Shown here: positions 16,227-27,332 of the stretch, one piece after another | Layout: the number at the start of each line of letters is the position of its first letter | How positions within the stretch are numbered: position 1 is the stretch's first letter | Source of the DNA: Pseudomonadota bacterium | GTDB taxonomy: Bacteria; Pseudomonadota; Gammaproteobacteria; Burkholderiales; JAKAFK01 | Direction of reading: 5' to 3' | DNA length: 34,730 nt | Assembly: GCA_021817985.1 (NCBI GenBank) | Contig: JAKAFK010000040.1 | Coordinates: 1 to 34,730 of the forward strand | The notes under the pieces: generated by a model | Databases searched by the model: none | What the model was told of the DNA's origin: nothing | Seen by the model: only the letters and a program-made list of their open reading frames with translations | Program-made: the position numbers and the translations under genes

Positions 16227-18992
16227 TCAATGGGCGCTTTCCCAGTTGGGCCCCACCCCCATTTCGGCAAGAAGCGGCACCTTGAGGGCGGCCACCCCAC
16301 ACATGAGGGCGGGCAGGCGTTCCTTGATGCGGCCGAGCTCCTCGTCGGGGACTTCGAGCACGAGTTCGTCGTGCACCTGCAGGATGAGGCGGCTGGCGGA
16401 TTTCTCCTGCTCCAGCCAGCCTTGCACGCTGATCATGGCGAGCTTGATGAGGTCGGCGGCCGTGCCCTGCATCGGTCCGTTGATGGCCGCCCGCTCGGCC
16501 GCCTGGCGGCGCGGCCCGCTGCCGCCGTTGATTTCGGGCAGCCAGAGCCTGCGCCCGAACACGGTTTCCACGTACCCCTGGGCGCGCGCCGCCTCGCGCG
16601 TGTGCCGCATGTATGCCGCCACGCCGGGGTAGCGCGCGAAATAGCGGTCGATATACTGCTGCGCGGCCGCGCGATCGAGCCCGAGCTGTGAGGCGAGGCC
16701 GAACGCCGACATGCCGTAGATGAGGCCGAAGTTGATGACCTTGGCGACGCGCCGCTGGTCGGGGCTCACGGCCTCGGGCGCGATTCCGAAGATCTCCCCG
16801 GCAGTGGCCCGGTGCACGTCCTGGTTTTCGGCAAAGGCGCGGGTGAGCCCGGGGTCTTGCGACAGGTGGGCCATGATGCGCAGCTCGATCTGGGAATAGT
16901 CTGCCGAAACCAGGTGGTGTCCCGGGGGCGCGATGAAGGCCTCCCGGATGCGGCGGCCCTCGGGGGTCCTCGCCGGGATGTTCTGGAGATTGGGATCGGA
17001 ACTGGCGAGCCGGCCGGTGACTGCCGTGGCCTGGCTGTAATGGGTATGGATGCGGCCTGTCGACGGGTCGACCATGGTCGGAAGCCGGTCGAGGTAGGTG
17101 GACTTGAGCTTGGCGAGCGCGCGATACTCGAGCAGGAGCTTCGGAAAGGGGTAATCGAGGGCGAGCTGCGCGAGCACCTCCTCGTCGGTGGAGGCGGCGC
17201 CGCCGGGCGTCTTCTTGATCACCGGCAGCCCCATTCGGGTGAACAGGATTTCCTGCAGCTGCTTGGGTGAATTGAGGTTGCACGGCTGGCCGACCAGCCG
17301 GTAGCAGTCCTGTTCCAGGGCGGTGATCTTGAGCCCGAGTTCGTGAGCCTGCGCGCGCAGGCGCCCGACGTCCACCAGCACGCCGTTGCGCTCCATGGTG
17401 AGCAGCACCGTCGCCAAGGGCACTTCGATGTGCTCGTAGACGAAGTCCAGCGCGTGCGACTCCCGGATCCGGGGGAACAGCGCCTGATGCAGCTTGAGCG
17501 TGACATCCGCATCCTCGGCGGCATAATGGGTGGCGGTATCGATGGCCACCTGGTCGAAGCCGATGCTGTTGGCGCCCTTTCCGGTGACCTCGGCGTAGGT
17601 GGTCGTCCTCAGCCCCAGGTGGCGCAGCGCCAGCGTGTCCATGTCGTGCTGGCGGTGGGATTCGAGCACATAGGATTCGAGCAGCGTATCGTGACGGATG
17701 CCTGCCAGGCGGATGCCGTGGTTGGCGAGGATGTGGGCGTCGAACTTGATGTTGTGGCCCACCTTGGGGAGGCTCGGGTCTTCCAGGCAGGGCTTCAATT
17801 CGGCGAGCACCCGTTCGAGCGGAAGTTGTGCCGGCGCGCCCGCGTAACGATGGCCGACCGGGATGTAGAACGCCGAATCGGGTTCGACCGCGAAGGAGAG
17901 CCCGACCAGGCGGGCGTTCATGGGGTCGAGCCCGGTGGTTTCGGTGTCGAGCGACACCAGGGGGGCGGCCGCGAGGCGCGCGCCCAAAGCGCCCAGCGCG
18001 GCCTCGTCCAGGATGACGGCATAGGTGCTGGCGAGCGCGGGCGGGTGCACCAGAGCCTGGCCCGCCGCGCCGCCGATTTCGCGGGCCCAACTCTCGAATT
18101 CGAACCGTTCGAACAGGGGCAGGAGCCTCTCGCGGTCGGCCGGCCGCGGGACCAGATCCTCGAGGCCCACCTGCAGGTCGACGTCTGTTTTCACGGTGAG
18201 GAGACTGCGCGCGAGGGGCAGGAACGCGGCCGCCTGGCGCAGGTTCAGGCCGATCGCGCCGGAGACCTCGTGCGCGTGCGCCACGAGATTGTCGAGGTTC
18301 CGGTAGGTCGCGAGGAGCTTGGCGGCGGTTTTCGGGCCGACCTTCTCGACGCCGGGCACGTTGTCGGCGGCATCGCCCACGAGCGCCAGATAATCGACGA
18401 TGCGCTCGGGCGCGACACCGAACTTCGCCGCCACGCCCGCTTCGTCGAGCTCTTCGTTGGACATCGTGTTCACGAGCCGGGTGGCCGGTCCCACGAGCTG
18501 GGCCAGGTCCTTGTCGCCCGTCGACACGAGGGTGGCGACCCCGGCGCGCTCCGCCGCCCGGGCGAGGGTCCCGATCACGTCGTCGGCCTCGACGCCCTCG
18601 ACCACCAGAAGGGGCCAGCCCAGCGCGGCGATCGCGGCCTTCAGCGGCTCGATCTGGGCGGCCAGCGCCTCCGGCATGGGCGGGCGGTGGGCCTTGTAGG
18701 GGGGGTACAAGTCGTCGCGGAAGGTCCTGCCCGGGGCGTCGAATACGCAGGCCCGGTAATCGGCGCTATAATCTCGGGTAAGCCGGCGGAGCATGTTGAT
18801 GACCCCGTAGATCGCCCCGGTCGGTTCATTGCGGCGCGTGCGCAGATCGGGAAGCGCGTGGAAGGCCCGGTAGAGGTAGGAAGACCCGTCGACCAGCAAG
18901 AGCCGTTTGGGGCGCCCGCCTTCCGGGGCGTCGGGCATCGGTGGGGCGTCCGGCGCGGTCCCGCGCGAGGAGCTGCGAGGTTTGTCGTCCAT
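16227..18992 (-). CDS. polA: DNA polymerase I PolA
   Basis: PolA fills gaps and removes RNA primers in Okazaki-fragment maturation and repair. About 921 residues, with three active domains. The 5'-nuclease (about 28-300) has LLLVDGSSYLYRAFHALPD and EGVEADDVIG. The proofreading exonuclease (about 320-510) keeps its acidic residues in SLDTETTGLDP, GHNIKFDAHIL and YAAEDADVTLKLH, so it looks functional. The polymerase domain has motif A (SADYSQIELRIMAHLS), motif B (RRVAKVINFGLIYGMSAFGL) and motif C with His-Asp-Glu at 874-876. The start at 18992 leaves only 19 bases to the divergent LOG-family start; an ATG at 18938 is an alternative, and the frame is open to 19070. No strong ribosome binding site is visible for any of them. 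Confidence 0.97.
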   Translation of the reverse strand: MDDKPRSSSRGTAPDAPPMPDAPEGGRPKRLLLVDGSSYLYRAFHALPDLRTRRNEPTGAIYGVINMLRRLTRDYSADYRACVFDAPGRTFRDDLYPPYKAHRPPMPEALAAQIEPLKAAIAALGWPLLVVEGVEADDVIGTLARAAERAGVATLVSTGDKDLAQLVGPATRLVNTMSNEELDEAGVAAKFGVAPERIVDYLALVGDAADNVPGVEKVGPKTAAKLLATYRNLDNLVAHAHEVSGAIGLNLRQAAAFLPLARSLLTVKTDVDLQVGLEDLVPRPADRERLLPLFERFEFESWAREIGGAAGQALVHPPALASTYAVILDEAALGALGARLAAAPLVSLDTETTGLDPMNARLVGLSFAVEPDSAFYIPVGHRYAGAPAQLPLERVLAELKPCLEDPSLPKVGHNIKFDAHILANHGIRLAGIRHDTLLESYVLESHRQHDMDTLALRHLGLRTTTYAEVTGKGANSIGFDQVAIDTATHYAAEDADVTLKLHQALFPRIRESHALDFVYEHIEVPLATVLLTMERNGVLVDVGRLRAQAHELGLKITALEQDCYRLVGQPCNLNSPKQLQEILFTRMGLPVIKKTPGGAASTDEEVLAQLALDYPFPKLLLEYRALAKLKSTYLDRLPTMVDPSTGRIHTHYSQATAVTGRLASSDPNLQNIPARTPEGRRIREAFIAPPGHHLVSADYSQIELRIMAHLSQDPGLTRAFAENQDVHRATAGEIFGIAPEAVSPDQRRVAKVINFGLIYGMSAFGLASQLGLDRAAAQQYIDRYFARYPGVAAYMRHTREAARAQGYVETVFGRRLWLPEINGGSGPRRQAAERAAINGPMQGTAADLIKLAMISVQGWLEQEKSASRLILQVHDELVLEVPDEELGRIKERLPALMCGVAALKVPLLAEMGVGPNWESAH

Positions 18993-19011
18993 CCAGTCAG
19001 GTTTCCAAACA

Positions 19012-19743
19012 ATGAGTGCCTTTGAGAAATTGCCCAAGCTCGTCGACCCGAATGCGATCGCCCGATCCACCTATTCCGCGCGCGAATCCTGGCGCGTGTT
19101 CGAGATTATGGCAGAATTCGTCGAGGCGACGGAGCGCCTCAATGCCATACAGCCGGCGGTCAGCATCTTCGGAAGCGCCCGTACGCCCGCGGACCATCCC
19201 TATTACATGCTGACCGAGCAGATTGCGCGCCAGCTTTCCGACGCCGGCTTCAGCGTGATTTCCGGCGGCGGGCCGGGCATCATGGAGGCCGCCAACAAGG
19301 GTGCCTATTTCGGCAGGTCGCCCAGCATCGGACTCAATATCCAGCTGCCGCACGAGCAGCATGCCAATCCCTACCAGGACATCAGCCAGACCTTCCGCCA
19401 TTTCTTCGCGCGCAAGGTCATGTTCGTGAAGTTCGCCAGCGCCTATGTGGTGATGCCCGGCGGCTTCGGCACCATGGACGAGATCATGGAATGCCTGACC
19501 CTGGTGCAGACCGGCAAGACGCGCACCATCCCCATCATCCTGGTCCATGAGCCGTTCTGGGGGGGGCTCATCGGCTGGTTCAAGAACACCTTGGTCGAGC
19601 AAGGCATGATCGACCAGCGGGACCTCGATCTCATCAAGGTCATCAACGAGCCGCGGGCCGTGGTGGACGCGATCTTCAACCACTACGAGACCCGCGGCTT
19701 CGAGCCCTCGGTGGAGGAACGCGAAATTCAGCTCAACTTGTAA
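19012..19743 (+). CDS. LOG-family (TIGR00730) Rossmann-fold protein
   Basis: The 243-residue protein carries both signatures of the lysine-decarboxylase-like LOG family: SGGGPGIMEAANKGA (84-98) and PGGFGTMDE (149-157). LOG enzymes cleave the N-glycosidic bond of nucleoside 5'-monophosphates, including cytokinin precursors; many bacterial members are thought to act in nucleotide salvage or turnover. It is not a lysine decarboxylase despite older annotations. It is longer at both ends than minimal 190-residue LOG proteins. The start at 19012 is chosen for the N-terminus and a CAGG upstream; the open frame continues to 18907 inside polA. It reads away from polA and precedes the DUF2782 gene, which has its own likely promoter. 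Confidence 0.88.
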   Translation: MSAFEKLPKLVDPNAIARSTYSARESWRVFEIMAEFVEATERLNAIQPAVSIFGSARTPADHPYYMLTEQIARQLSDAGFSVISGGGPGIMEAANKGAYFGRSPSIGLNIQLPHEQHANPYQDISQTFRHFFARKVMFVKFASAYVVMPGGFGTMDEIMECLTLVQTGKTRTIPIILVHEPFWGGLIGWFKNTLVEQGMIDQRDLDLIKVINEPRAVVDAIFNHYETRGFEPSVEEREIQLNL

Positions 19744-19750
19744 CGCCTTC

Positions 19751-19759
19751 TGCTACAAT
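19751..19759 (+). promoter_or_regulatory. extended -10 promoter for the DUF2782 gene
   Basis: TGCTACAAT combines the TGn extension with a five-of-six match to TATAAT, eight bases after the LOG-family stop. The -35 region is poor, which is usual for extended -10 promoters. The leader to the DUF2782 start would be about 37 bases. Confidence 0.5.
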
Positions 19760-19802
19760 AGCCTGGGCCAAAAGGGGCTTGTGTCCACCGACAGGGAATG
19801 TT

Positions 19803-20129
19803 ATGCGGCCGCTGATCTTTGTTTTCCTCCTTGGGCTTGGCTTCGGCACCGCCTTGGCGCAAGACGCCGCACCGCAGGTGCCGATGGGCGGAACCCCGCC
19901 GCCGGAGCTGGGCGGCAAGGCGCTCAAGCCGCACGTCACCATCATCAAGCGCGGCCAGAAGCGGGTCGAGCAATACAGCATCAATGGCCATGTGTACATG
20001 GTGAAGGTCACGCCCGCGCATGGGAAGCCCTATTATCTCATCGACGAGAAGGGCAACGGCATTTTCGTGCGCGAGGACACGCTGGGCCCGCAGCCCAGCG
20101 TCCCCGAGTGGGTGCTGTTGCGGTTCTAG
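19803..20129 (+). CDS. DUF2782 family protein, probably exported
   Basis: This 108-residue protein has a clear signal peptide (MRPLIFVFLLGLGFGTALAQ), with cleavage predicted near residue 19 or 20, then a Pro/Gly-rich linker and a conserved C-terminal block (VTIIKRGQKRVEQYSINGH, VYMVKVTP, GKPYYLIDEKGNG). Homologues next to polA or uvrD are typical of beta- and gammaproteobacteria and have no known function. It should sit in the periplasm; no lipobox is seen. The start at 19803 is supported by AGGGA eight bases before the ATG. Confidence 0.85.
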   Translation: MRPLIFVFLLGLGFGTALAQDAAPQVPMGGTPPPELGGKALKPHVTIIKRGQKRVEQYSINGHVYMVKVTPAHGKPYYLIDEKGNGIFVREDTLGPQPSVPEWVLLRF

Positions 20130-20190
20130 CCGATCCGGCGGTTTTCCTGGCCCGGGCGAGCATGCTCCCAATGGATGAAGAAGAGATGGT

Positions 20191-20985
20191 ATGCAATTAA
20201 GGCGCGACCTTAGCCCCAGGCAGGTCGCCGCGGTCGACGGCTGGCTGTGGATCCGGGAAGGGTTCCGGCTGTTCCGAAAAAGCCCCCTCGTCTGGGTCGC
20301 CTCCTTCTTCGTCTGCGTCGTGGCGGCCTATCTGGCGACCCTGATCCCCTTCGTCGGCCCTTTGCTGGTGGAGCTCCTGTCGCCGGTCGTCATCGCCGGA
20401 TTCATGATGGGATGCTGGGCACTCGCGCAAGGCGAGCCCACGCTCCGGCCCCGCCATCTGTTGGCGGGGTTCCAGGGCGGCGGGGGGCAGCTCGTGGCCG
20501 TCGGCGGCGCCTACCTGGTCGGCATGATCGTCATCTCCAAGCTGGTTGCCCTCATGGGCGGCAGCGAACTCGAACGTTTCACGGCCTTCAAGACGGGCGC
20601 GGAGTTGTTTGCGGCGCTCAATGCGGCGAGCTGGACCCACCTGGTTCGCGGGCTCCTGTTGCCCGCGCTCGCCTTGCTTCTCCTGGAAATCCCCTTGGCG
20701 ATGGCGACCTGGTTCGCGCCGGCCCTGGTCCTGTTCGACGGGCAGGATGCGCTGACCGCCATGAAGCTGAGCTTCCGGGGGTGCCTGCGCAACATCCCGG
20801 CCTTCCTCCTCTATGGCGTCATTTCCTTCGCCTGCACGGTGCTGGCGATGATCACGGGCATTCTTCTGCTGGTGCTGGGCCCGGTGCTGATCGGTTCGTT
20901 TTACGCCGGCTATTGCGACGTCTTCGGCGTGCCGGAGCGTCCGTCGCCCGAACTGGAGGCGGCTCGCCGCGTCACGCCGGGCTGA
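20191..20985 (+). CDS. BPSS1780-type membrane protein of unknown function
   Basis: The 264-residue protein begins with a short cytoplasmic stretch (GWLWIREGFRLFRKSPLVW) and has about five to six hydrophobic segments, near 33-55, 60-80, 100-120, 150-175 and 205-240. This pattern and the neighbourhood fit the BPSS1780 membrane family of betaproteobacteria. No catalytic motif is visible and I assign no function. The start at 20191 has GAAGAAGAGA just upstream, 61 bases after the DUF2782 stop. Its last 14 bases overlap the end of uvrD on the other strand. Confidence 0.75.
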   Translation: MQLRRDLSPRQVAAVDGWLWIREGFRLFRKSPLVWVASFFVCVVAAYLATLIPFVGPLLVELLSPVVIAGFMMGCWALAQGEPTLRPRHLLAGFQGGGGQLVAVGGAYLVGMIVISKLVALMGGSELERFTAFKTGAELFAALNAASWTHLVRGLLLPALALLLLEIPLAMATWFAPALVLFDGQDALTAMKLSFRGCLRNIPAFLLYGVISFACTVLAMITGILLLVLGPVLIGSFYAGYCDVFGVPERPSPELEAARRVTPG

Positions 20986-23122
20986 GTCTCGCGTATTCCA
21001 GCACCAGCCATTTCACGCCGCTCGCGCCGAAGTTGACCTGCACGCGCGCATCCTGCCCCCTGCCCTCGCAGTCGATGATGATCCCCGTACCGAACTTGGG
21101 GTGCGAGACGTTTTGCCCGACATGCCAGGGCGATGAAGGCTCGCGCTCGCGCGTCGTGCGAGGGTCGAGGGCGGCGGCCTCGCGCTGTCCGGCATGCGCG
21201 AGGAGTTCGCTCGGCAGCTCGCGCAGGAATCGCGAGGCGAGGCCGTAACGCACTTGTCCGTGCAGCATCCGGTTTTGCGCGTAGCTCAAGAATAGGCGTT
21301 CCTTGGCGCGGGTGATGGCCACATAGAGCAGGCGCCGTTCCTCTTCCACGCCCCCGCGGTCGTTGAGGCTATGCTCGTGGGGGAAAAGGCCTTCCTCGAG
21401 CCCGCTCAGGAACACCGTATGGAACTCGAGCCCCTTGGCCGCATGCGCGGTGGACAGCGACAAGGCTTGCGCGGCCCCTTCCGCCTGATACTCGCCCGCT
21501 TCCAGCGAGGCGTGGGACAAGAAGGCGGTGAGCGGCGGCAGCCCGACCGGGGCGAGCCCGGGATCCGCGGCGGCGGTGTATTCGTCGACGAAGGCGGCCG
21601 CCGCATTGACCAGCTCGGCGAGGTTTTCCAGCCGATCGGCCTCCGAGCGGCTAGCGGCATAGTGCGCGGACAGCCCGCTCAGCCTAAGCACGTGCTCGAC
21701 CTGTTCGGGCAGCGCGGCCGCTTGGCAGGCGGCGCGCATCTCGGCGAGGGTGCGGGCGAATTGGGCGAGGGCGGCGCCGCTCTTCCCGACACCCGGCCCC
21801 CGGGTCAAGGCGTCCGAGAGGGCAATGCCATGCTGCGCCGCGGTGTCGGCGAGCTGGGCGAGCGTGCGTGCTCCAATCCCGCGCGGCGGGAAGTTGATGA
21901 CGCGCTCTAGCGCGCCGTTGTCCTGCGGATTGGCGACGAGCCGCAAATAGGCGAGCGCGTGCTTGATCTCCTGCCGTTCGAAGAAGCGCAGCCCGCCATA
22001 GACGCGGTAAGGAATGGCCGCGTTGAACAGGGCGTGCTCGAGCGAGCGCGATTGGGCGTTCGAGCGGTACAGGACGGCGATGTCCGACAACGGCACGCCT
22101 TCGGCGGCCAAGCCGGCCACCGCCTGCGCGATGAAGGCGGCTTCGTCCTGGTCGCTTGGGGCGGCATGCACGATGATCGGGGAGCCCGGCCCGCGGCCCG
22201 TCCACAGCTCTTTTCCGAGGCGCCCCGTGTTGTGGCGAATGAGCGCATTCGCCGCGTCCAGGATGTTGCCCTGGGAGCGGTAATTCTGTTCCAGCTTGAT
22301 GATCCCCTGGATGCCGAAATCGCGCTGGAACTCGTGCATGTTGCCGGTGTAGGCGCCGCGGAAGGCATAGATGGACTGATCGTCGTCCCCCACCGCGAAT
22401 ACGCTCGCCCCGCCGCTCGCCAGGAGCCTGAGCCACTGGTACTGCAGCCGGTTGGTGTCCTGGAACTCGTCCACCAGGATATGCTGGAAGCGGGCGGCAT
22501 AGTGGGCGCGCAGGATCTCGTTTCGCGTCAGGAGTTCGTGCGTGCGCAGCAGCAGCTCGGGGAAGTCGACCAAGCCTTCCCGCGCGCATTGTTCGTCGTA
22601 AGCGGCGAAAAGTTCGGCCAGCCGCCGCTCGAAAGGCTGCGCGCCATCGAGGCTGCCGGCGCGCAAGCCGCTTTCCTTGGCGCTGTTGATGAAGTGCTGG
22701 ACTTCCTTGGCGGGGTACCGCTCGTCGTCCACATTGAGGGCCTTGAGCAGGCGCTTGATGGCAGCCAACTGGTCGGCGCTGTCCATGATCTGGAAAAGCG
22801 CAGGCAAACCGGCTTCGAGCGCATGGGCGCGCAGCAGCCGATGGCACAGGCCGTGGAAGGTGCCGATCCACATGCCCCCGATGTGGATCGGCGCCATGGC
22901 CTGCAAGCGGGCCGTCATCTCCTTGGCCGCCTTGTTGGTGAAGGTCACTGCCAGGATGCCGCGCGCGGGCGCTTGGCCCGTGTGGATCAGGTGCGCGATG
23001 CGGGTGGTCAGTACGCGGGTCTTTCCGCTGCCCGCCCCGGCCAGGATGAGGGTGGAGCCTTGCGGCGCGGTCACGGCCGCGAGCTGCTCGGGGTTGAGTC
23101 CCGCGAGGTAGGAAGACGTCAT
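20972..23122 (-). CDS. uvrD: DNA helicase II UvrD
   Basis: UvrD is a superfamily 1A 3'-to-5' helicase that removes the incised strand in nucleotide-excision and mismatch repair. The 716 residues (E. coli UvrD 720) show motif I AGAGSGKT (28-35), motif Ia VTFTNKAAKEM, motif II DEFQDTN (218-224), GDDDQSIYAFRGA (motif III), LEQNYRSQGNIL (motif IV), STAHAAKGLEFHTVFLSGLE (motif V) and YVAITRAKERL (motif VI). The C-terminal Tudor-like end (VGQNVSHPKFGTGIII) favours UvrD over Rep. There is no recognisable ribosome binding site before 23122. It follows prk after 51 bases that hold a hairpin, so cotranscription with prk is possible. Confidence 0.95.
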   Translation of the reverse strand: MTSSYLAGLNPEQLAAVTAPQGSTLILAGAGSGKTRVLTTRIAHLIHTGQAPARGILAVTFTNKAAKEMTARLQAMAPIHIGGMWIGTFHGLCHRLLRAHALEAGLPALFQIMDSADQLAAIKRLLKALNVDDERYPAKEVQHFINSAKESGLRAGSLDGAQPFERRLAELFAAYDEQCAREGLVDFPELLLRTHELLTRNEILRAHYAARFQHILVDEFQDTNRLQYQWLRLLASGGASVFAVGDDDQSIYAFRGAYTGNMHEFQRDFGIQGIIKLEQNYRSQGNILDAANALIRHNTGRLGKELWTGRGPGSPIIVHAAPSDQDEAAFIAQAVAGLAAEGVPLSDIAVLYRSNAQSRSLEHALFNAAIPYRVYGGLRFFERQEIKHALAYLRLVANPQDNGALERVINFPPRGIGARTLAQLADTAAQHGIALSDALTRGPGVGKSGAALAQFARTLAEMRAACQAAALPEQVEHVLRLSGLSAHYAASRSEADRLENLAELVNAAAAFVDEYTAAADPGLAPVGLPPLTAFLSHASLEAGEYQAEGAAQALSLSTAHAAKGLEFHTVFLSGLEEGLFPHEHSLNDRGGVEEERRLLYVAITRAKERLFLSYAQNRMLHGQVRYGLASRFLRELPSELLAHAGQREAAALDPRTTREREPSSPWHVGQNVSHPKFGTGIIIDCEGRGQDARVQVNFGASGVKWLVLEYARLSPA

Positions 23123-23134
23123 CGGGAGGAACGA

Positions 23135-23167
23135 GGCGGGCCGCCCAGGAGAATCGGGAGGCCCGCC
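23135..23167 (-). promoter_or_regulatory. hairpin between prk and uvrD
   Basis: GGCGGGCC (23135-23142) and GGCCCGCC (23160-23167) form a perfect 8-bp GC stem with a 17-base loop. It starts seven bases after the prk stop codon and ends 12 bases before the uvrD ATG. Without a T-run it is more likely an mRNA-stability or partial-attenuation element than a full terminator. Confidence 0.45.
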
Positions 23168-23173
23168 GGGAAG

Positions 23174-24049
23174 TTACCGCGCATTGGCCTTCGCGCGGAT
23201 CATTTCGTGGATGAGGGGCGTCAGGATGATCTCCATGGCGAAGCCCATCTTGCCGCCCGGGACTACGATGGTGTTCGGGCGCGACATGAAGGAATCGTGG
23301 ATCATGGCGAGCAGATAGGGGAAGTCCACGGCCTTGGGATCATGGAAGCGGATCACCACGAAGCTCTCGTCGGGCGTCGGGATGTCGCGCGCGATGAACG
23401 GATTGGAGGTGTCCACCGTGGGCACCCGCTGGAAATTGATATGCGAGCGGGAGAACTGCGGCGTGACGTAATGCACGTAGTCATACATGCGGCGCAGAAT
23501 CGTGTCGGTCACCGCCTCGGCGGAGTAGCCCCGTTCCGCGCAGTCGCGGTGGATTTTCTGGATCCATTCGAGATTGACGATGGGCACGACGCCGATCAGG
23601 AGGTCGACATGCTGGGCGACGTCGACCTTGTCCGTCACCACTCCGCCGTGCAGGCCTTCGTAGAACAGGAGGTCGGTGCCCGCGGGCAACGGCGCCCAGG
23701 GCGTGAAGGTGCCCGGCTCCTGCTTGTAGGGGGCCGCCTCGTCTTCATTGTGCAGATAGTAGCGGCGCGAAGCGGTGCCCGTTTCGCCGTACTCGCGGAA
23801 CATCTGCTCGATCTTGTCGAAATGGTTGGCCTCCGGCCCGAAATGGCTGGGGGCGCGCGAGCCCGCCTTCTCGGCGGCCACGATGGCCGCCTTCATGCCC
23901 TTGCGGTCGAGGCTGTGGAAGCTGTCGCCCTCCACCACGGCCGGATTGATCTTCTCGCGGTGGAAGATGTGCTCGAAGGCGCGCTTGACGGTCGTCGTGC
24001 CGGCCCCTGACGAGCCGGTGACGGCGATGACGGGATGCTTTTTGGACAT
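23174..24049 (-). CDS. prk: phosphoribulokinase, class I (proteobacterial)
   Basis: Phosphoribulokinase makes ribulose-1,5-bisphosphate from ribulose-5-phosphate and ATP and has no known role outside the Calvin-Benson cycle, so it marks the organism as probably autotrophic. The 291 residues (Rhodobacter enzyme 290) are of the octameric bacterial class. The P-loop is TGSSGAGTTT (11-20). Residues important in the Rhodobacter enzyme fall at the same numbers: Arg31, Asp42, His45, Arg49, His100, Glu131, Lys165, Arg168, Asp169, Arg173, Arg186 and Arg187. The redox-regulated cysteines of the plant/cyanobacterial class are absent. GGGAG lies seven bases before the ATG. No other cbb gene is in the window; prk has its own promoter candidate and is followed by uvrD. 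Confidence 0.97.
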   Translation of the reverse strand: MSKKHPVIAVTGSSGAGTTTVKRAFEHIFHREKINPAVVEGDSFHSLDRKGMKAAIVAAEKAGSRAPSHFGPEANHFDKIEQMFREYGETGTASRRYYLHNEDEAAPYKQEPGTFTPWAPLPAGTDLLFYEGLHGGVVTDKVDVAQHVDLLIGVVPIVNLEWIQKIHRDCAERGYSAEAVTDTILRRMYDYVHYVTPQFSRSHINFQRVPTVDTSNPFIARDIPTPDESFVVIRFHDPKAVDFPYLLAMIHDSFMSRPNTIVVPGGKMGFAMEIILTPLIHEMIRAKANAR

Positions 24050-24076
24050 CAGGATCTCCCTGCAATTTGAGTCAAA

Positions 24077-24098
24077 GGATAATATCGAAAAATGATCC
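24077..24098. promoter_or_regulatory. imperfect inverted repeat at the prk transcription start (possible operator)
   Basis: The 22 bases from GGATAAT to ATGATCC form a 6-of-7 mirrored pair around an 8-base centre and contain a T-N11-A spacing (24083 to 24095) of the kind bound by LysR-type regulators. They lie just downstream of the prk -10 box, overlapping the expected start of transcription. A second palindrome, TTTGA-G-TCAAA, sits at 24066-24076 in the leader. Binding by CbbR is only a guess. Confidence 0.35.
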
Positions 24099-24128
24099 AG
24101 TATAGCCGGTGCGCCGGCCCCTTGTCAC
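24099..24128 (-). promoter_or_regulatory. sigma70-type promoter of prk
   Basis: On the minus strand GTGACA (24123-24128) and TATACT (24099-24104) each match the consensus at five of six positions, with an 18-base spacer. Transcription would start near 24092, giving a leader of about 43 bases. This is one of the best promoter matches in the window. Confidence 0.55.
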
Positions 24129-24184
24129 GGCCCGCGCGCGGGGCCGTCGCCGGCTTGGCCTCCCGTTCCCGCGCGGCGCTAAGG

Positions 24185-26817
<2,633 letters not shown>

Positions 26818-26831
26818 CAAGGAGCGGCACC

Positions 26832-27332
26832 ATGCTTCGATCCTTCCTCGTGGCAGCCCTAAGCCTCTGGCTGGGCGGCTGCGGCTTTCATCTGCGCGGC
26901 CAGGAGGCGATCCGGCTGCCCTACCGGTCGATCTACGTCCAGGGCAATCCCAATACCGTGGTCGTGGCGGAGCTCAGGCGCGCGATCGAGGTGACCGGCA
27001 CCACCGAGTTGGCGCCCTCGCCGGCGCGCGCGCAGGTGGTGCTGGCCATCCTGGGCGAACGGGAGTGGGAGGAGATCCTTGCCCTGAGCGGCGGCGGACG
27101 GGTGAGCGAATACCGGCTGCACTATCAGGTCTCCTTCCAGCTGGCGGACCGGCAGCACCGCCTCGTCATCCCGCCCTCGACCGTCGCTTTGTCGCAGGAT
27201 ATCTCCTACAACGATTCCCAGGTGCTCGCCAAGCAATCGGAAGAGGCCGGCCTGTACAAGGCCATGCAGCGCGACGCCGCGCGGCAGATCCTGCGCCGCG
27301 TGCGCTGGCTGCGCAACGGGCGGGGAGGCTAG
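26832..27332 (+). CDS. lptE: LPS-assembly lipoprotein LptE
   Basis: LptE is the outer-membrane lipoprotein that plugs the LptD barrel and helps insert lipopolysaccharide into the outer leaflet. The 166 residues start with a lipoprotein signal (MLRSFLVAALSLWLGGCGFH) whose lipobox LGGC puts the modified cysteine at 17, so the mature chain would be an Lgt substrate. GFHLRG directly after the cysteine is the family signature, and the remainder (IYVQGNPNTVVVAELRRAI, DISYNDSQVLAKQSEEAGLY) fits LptE. AAGGAG lies eight bases before the ATG. It sits between leuS and holA, as in most beta- and gammaproteobacteria. Confidence 0.95.
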   Translation: MLRSFLVAALSLWLGGCGFHLRGQEAIRLPYRSIYVQGNPNTVVVAELRRAIEVTGTTELAPSPARAQVVLAILGEREWEEILALSGGGRVSEYRLHYQVSFQLADRQHRLVIPPSTVALSQDISYNDSQVLAKQSEEAGLYKAMQRDAARQILRRVRWLRNGRGG

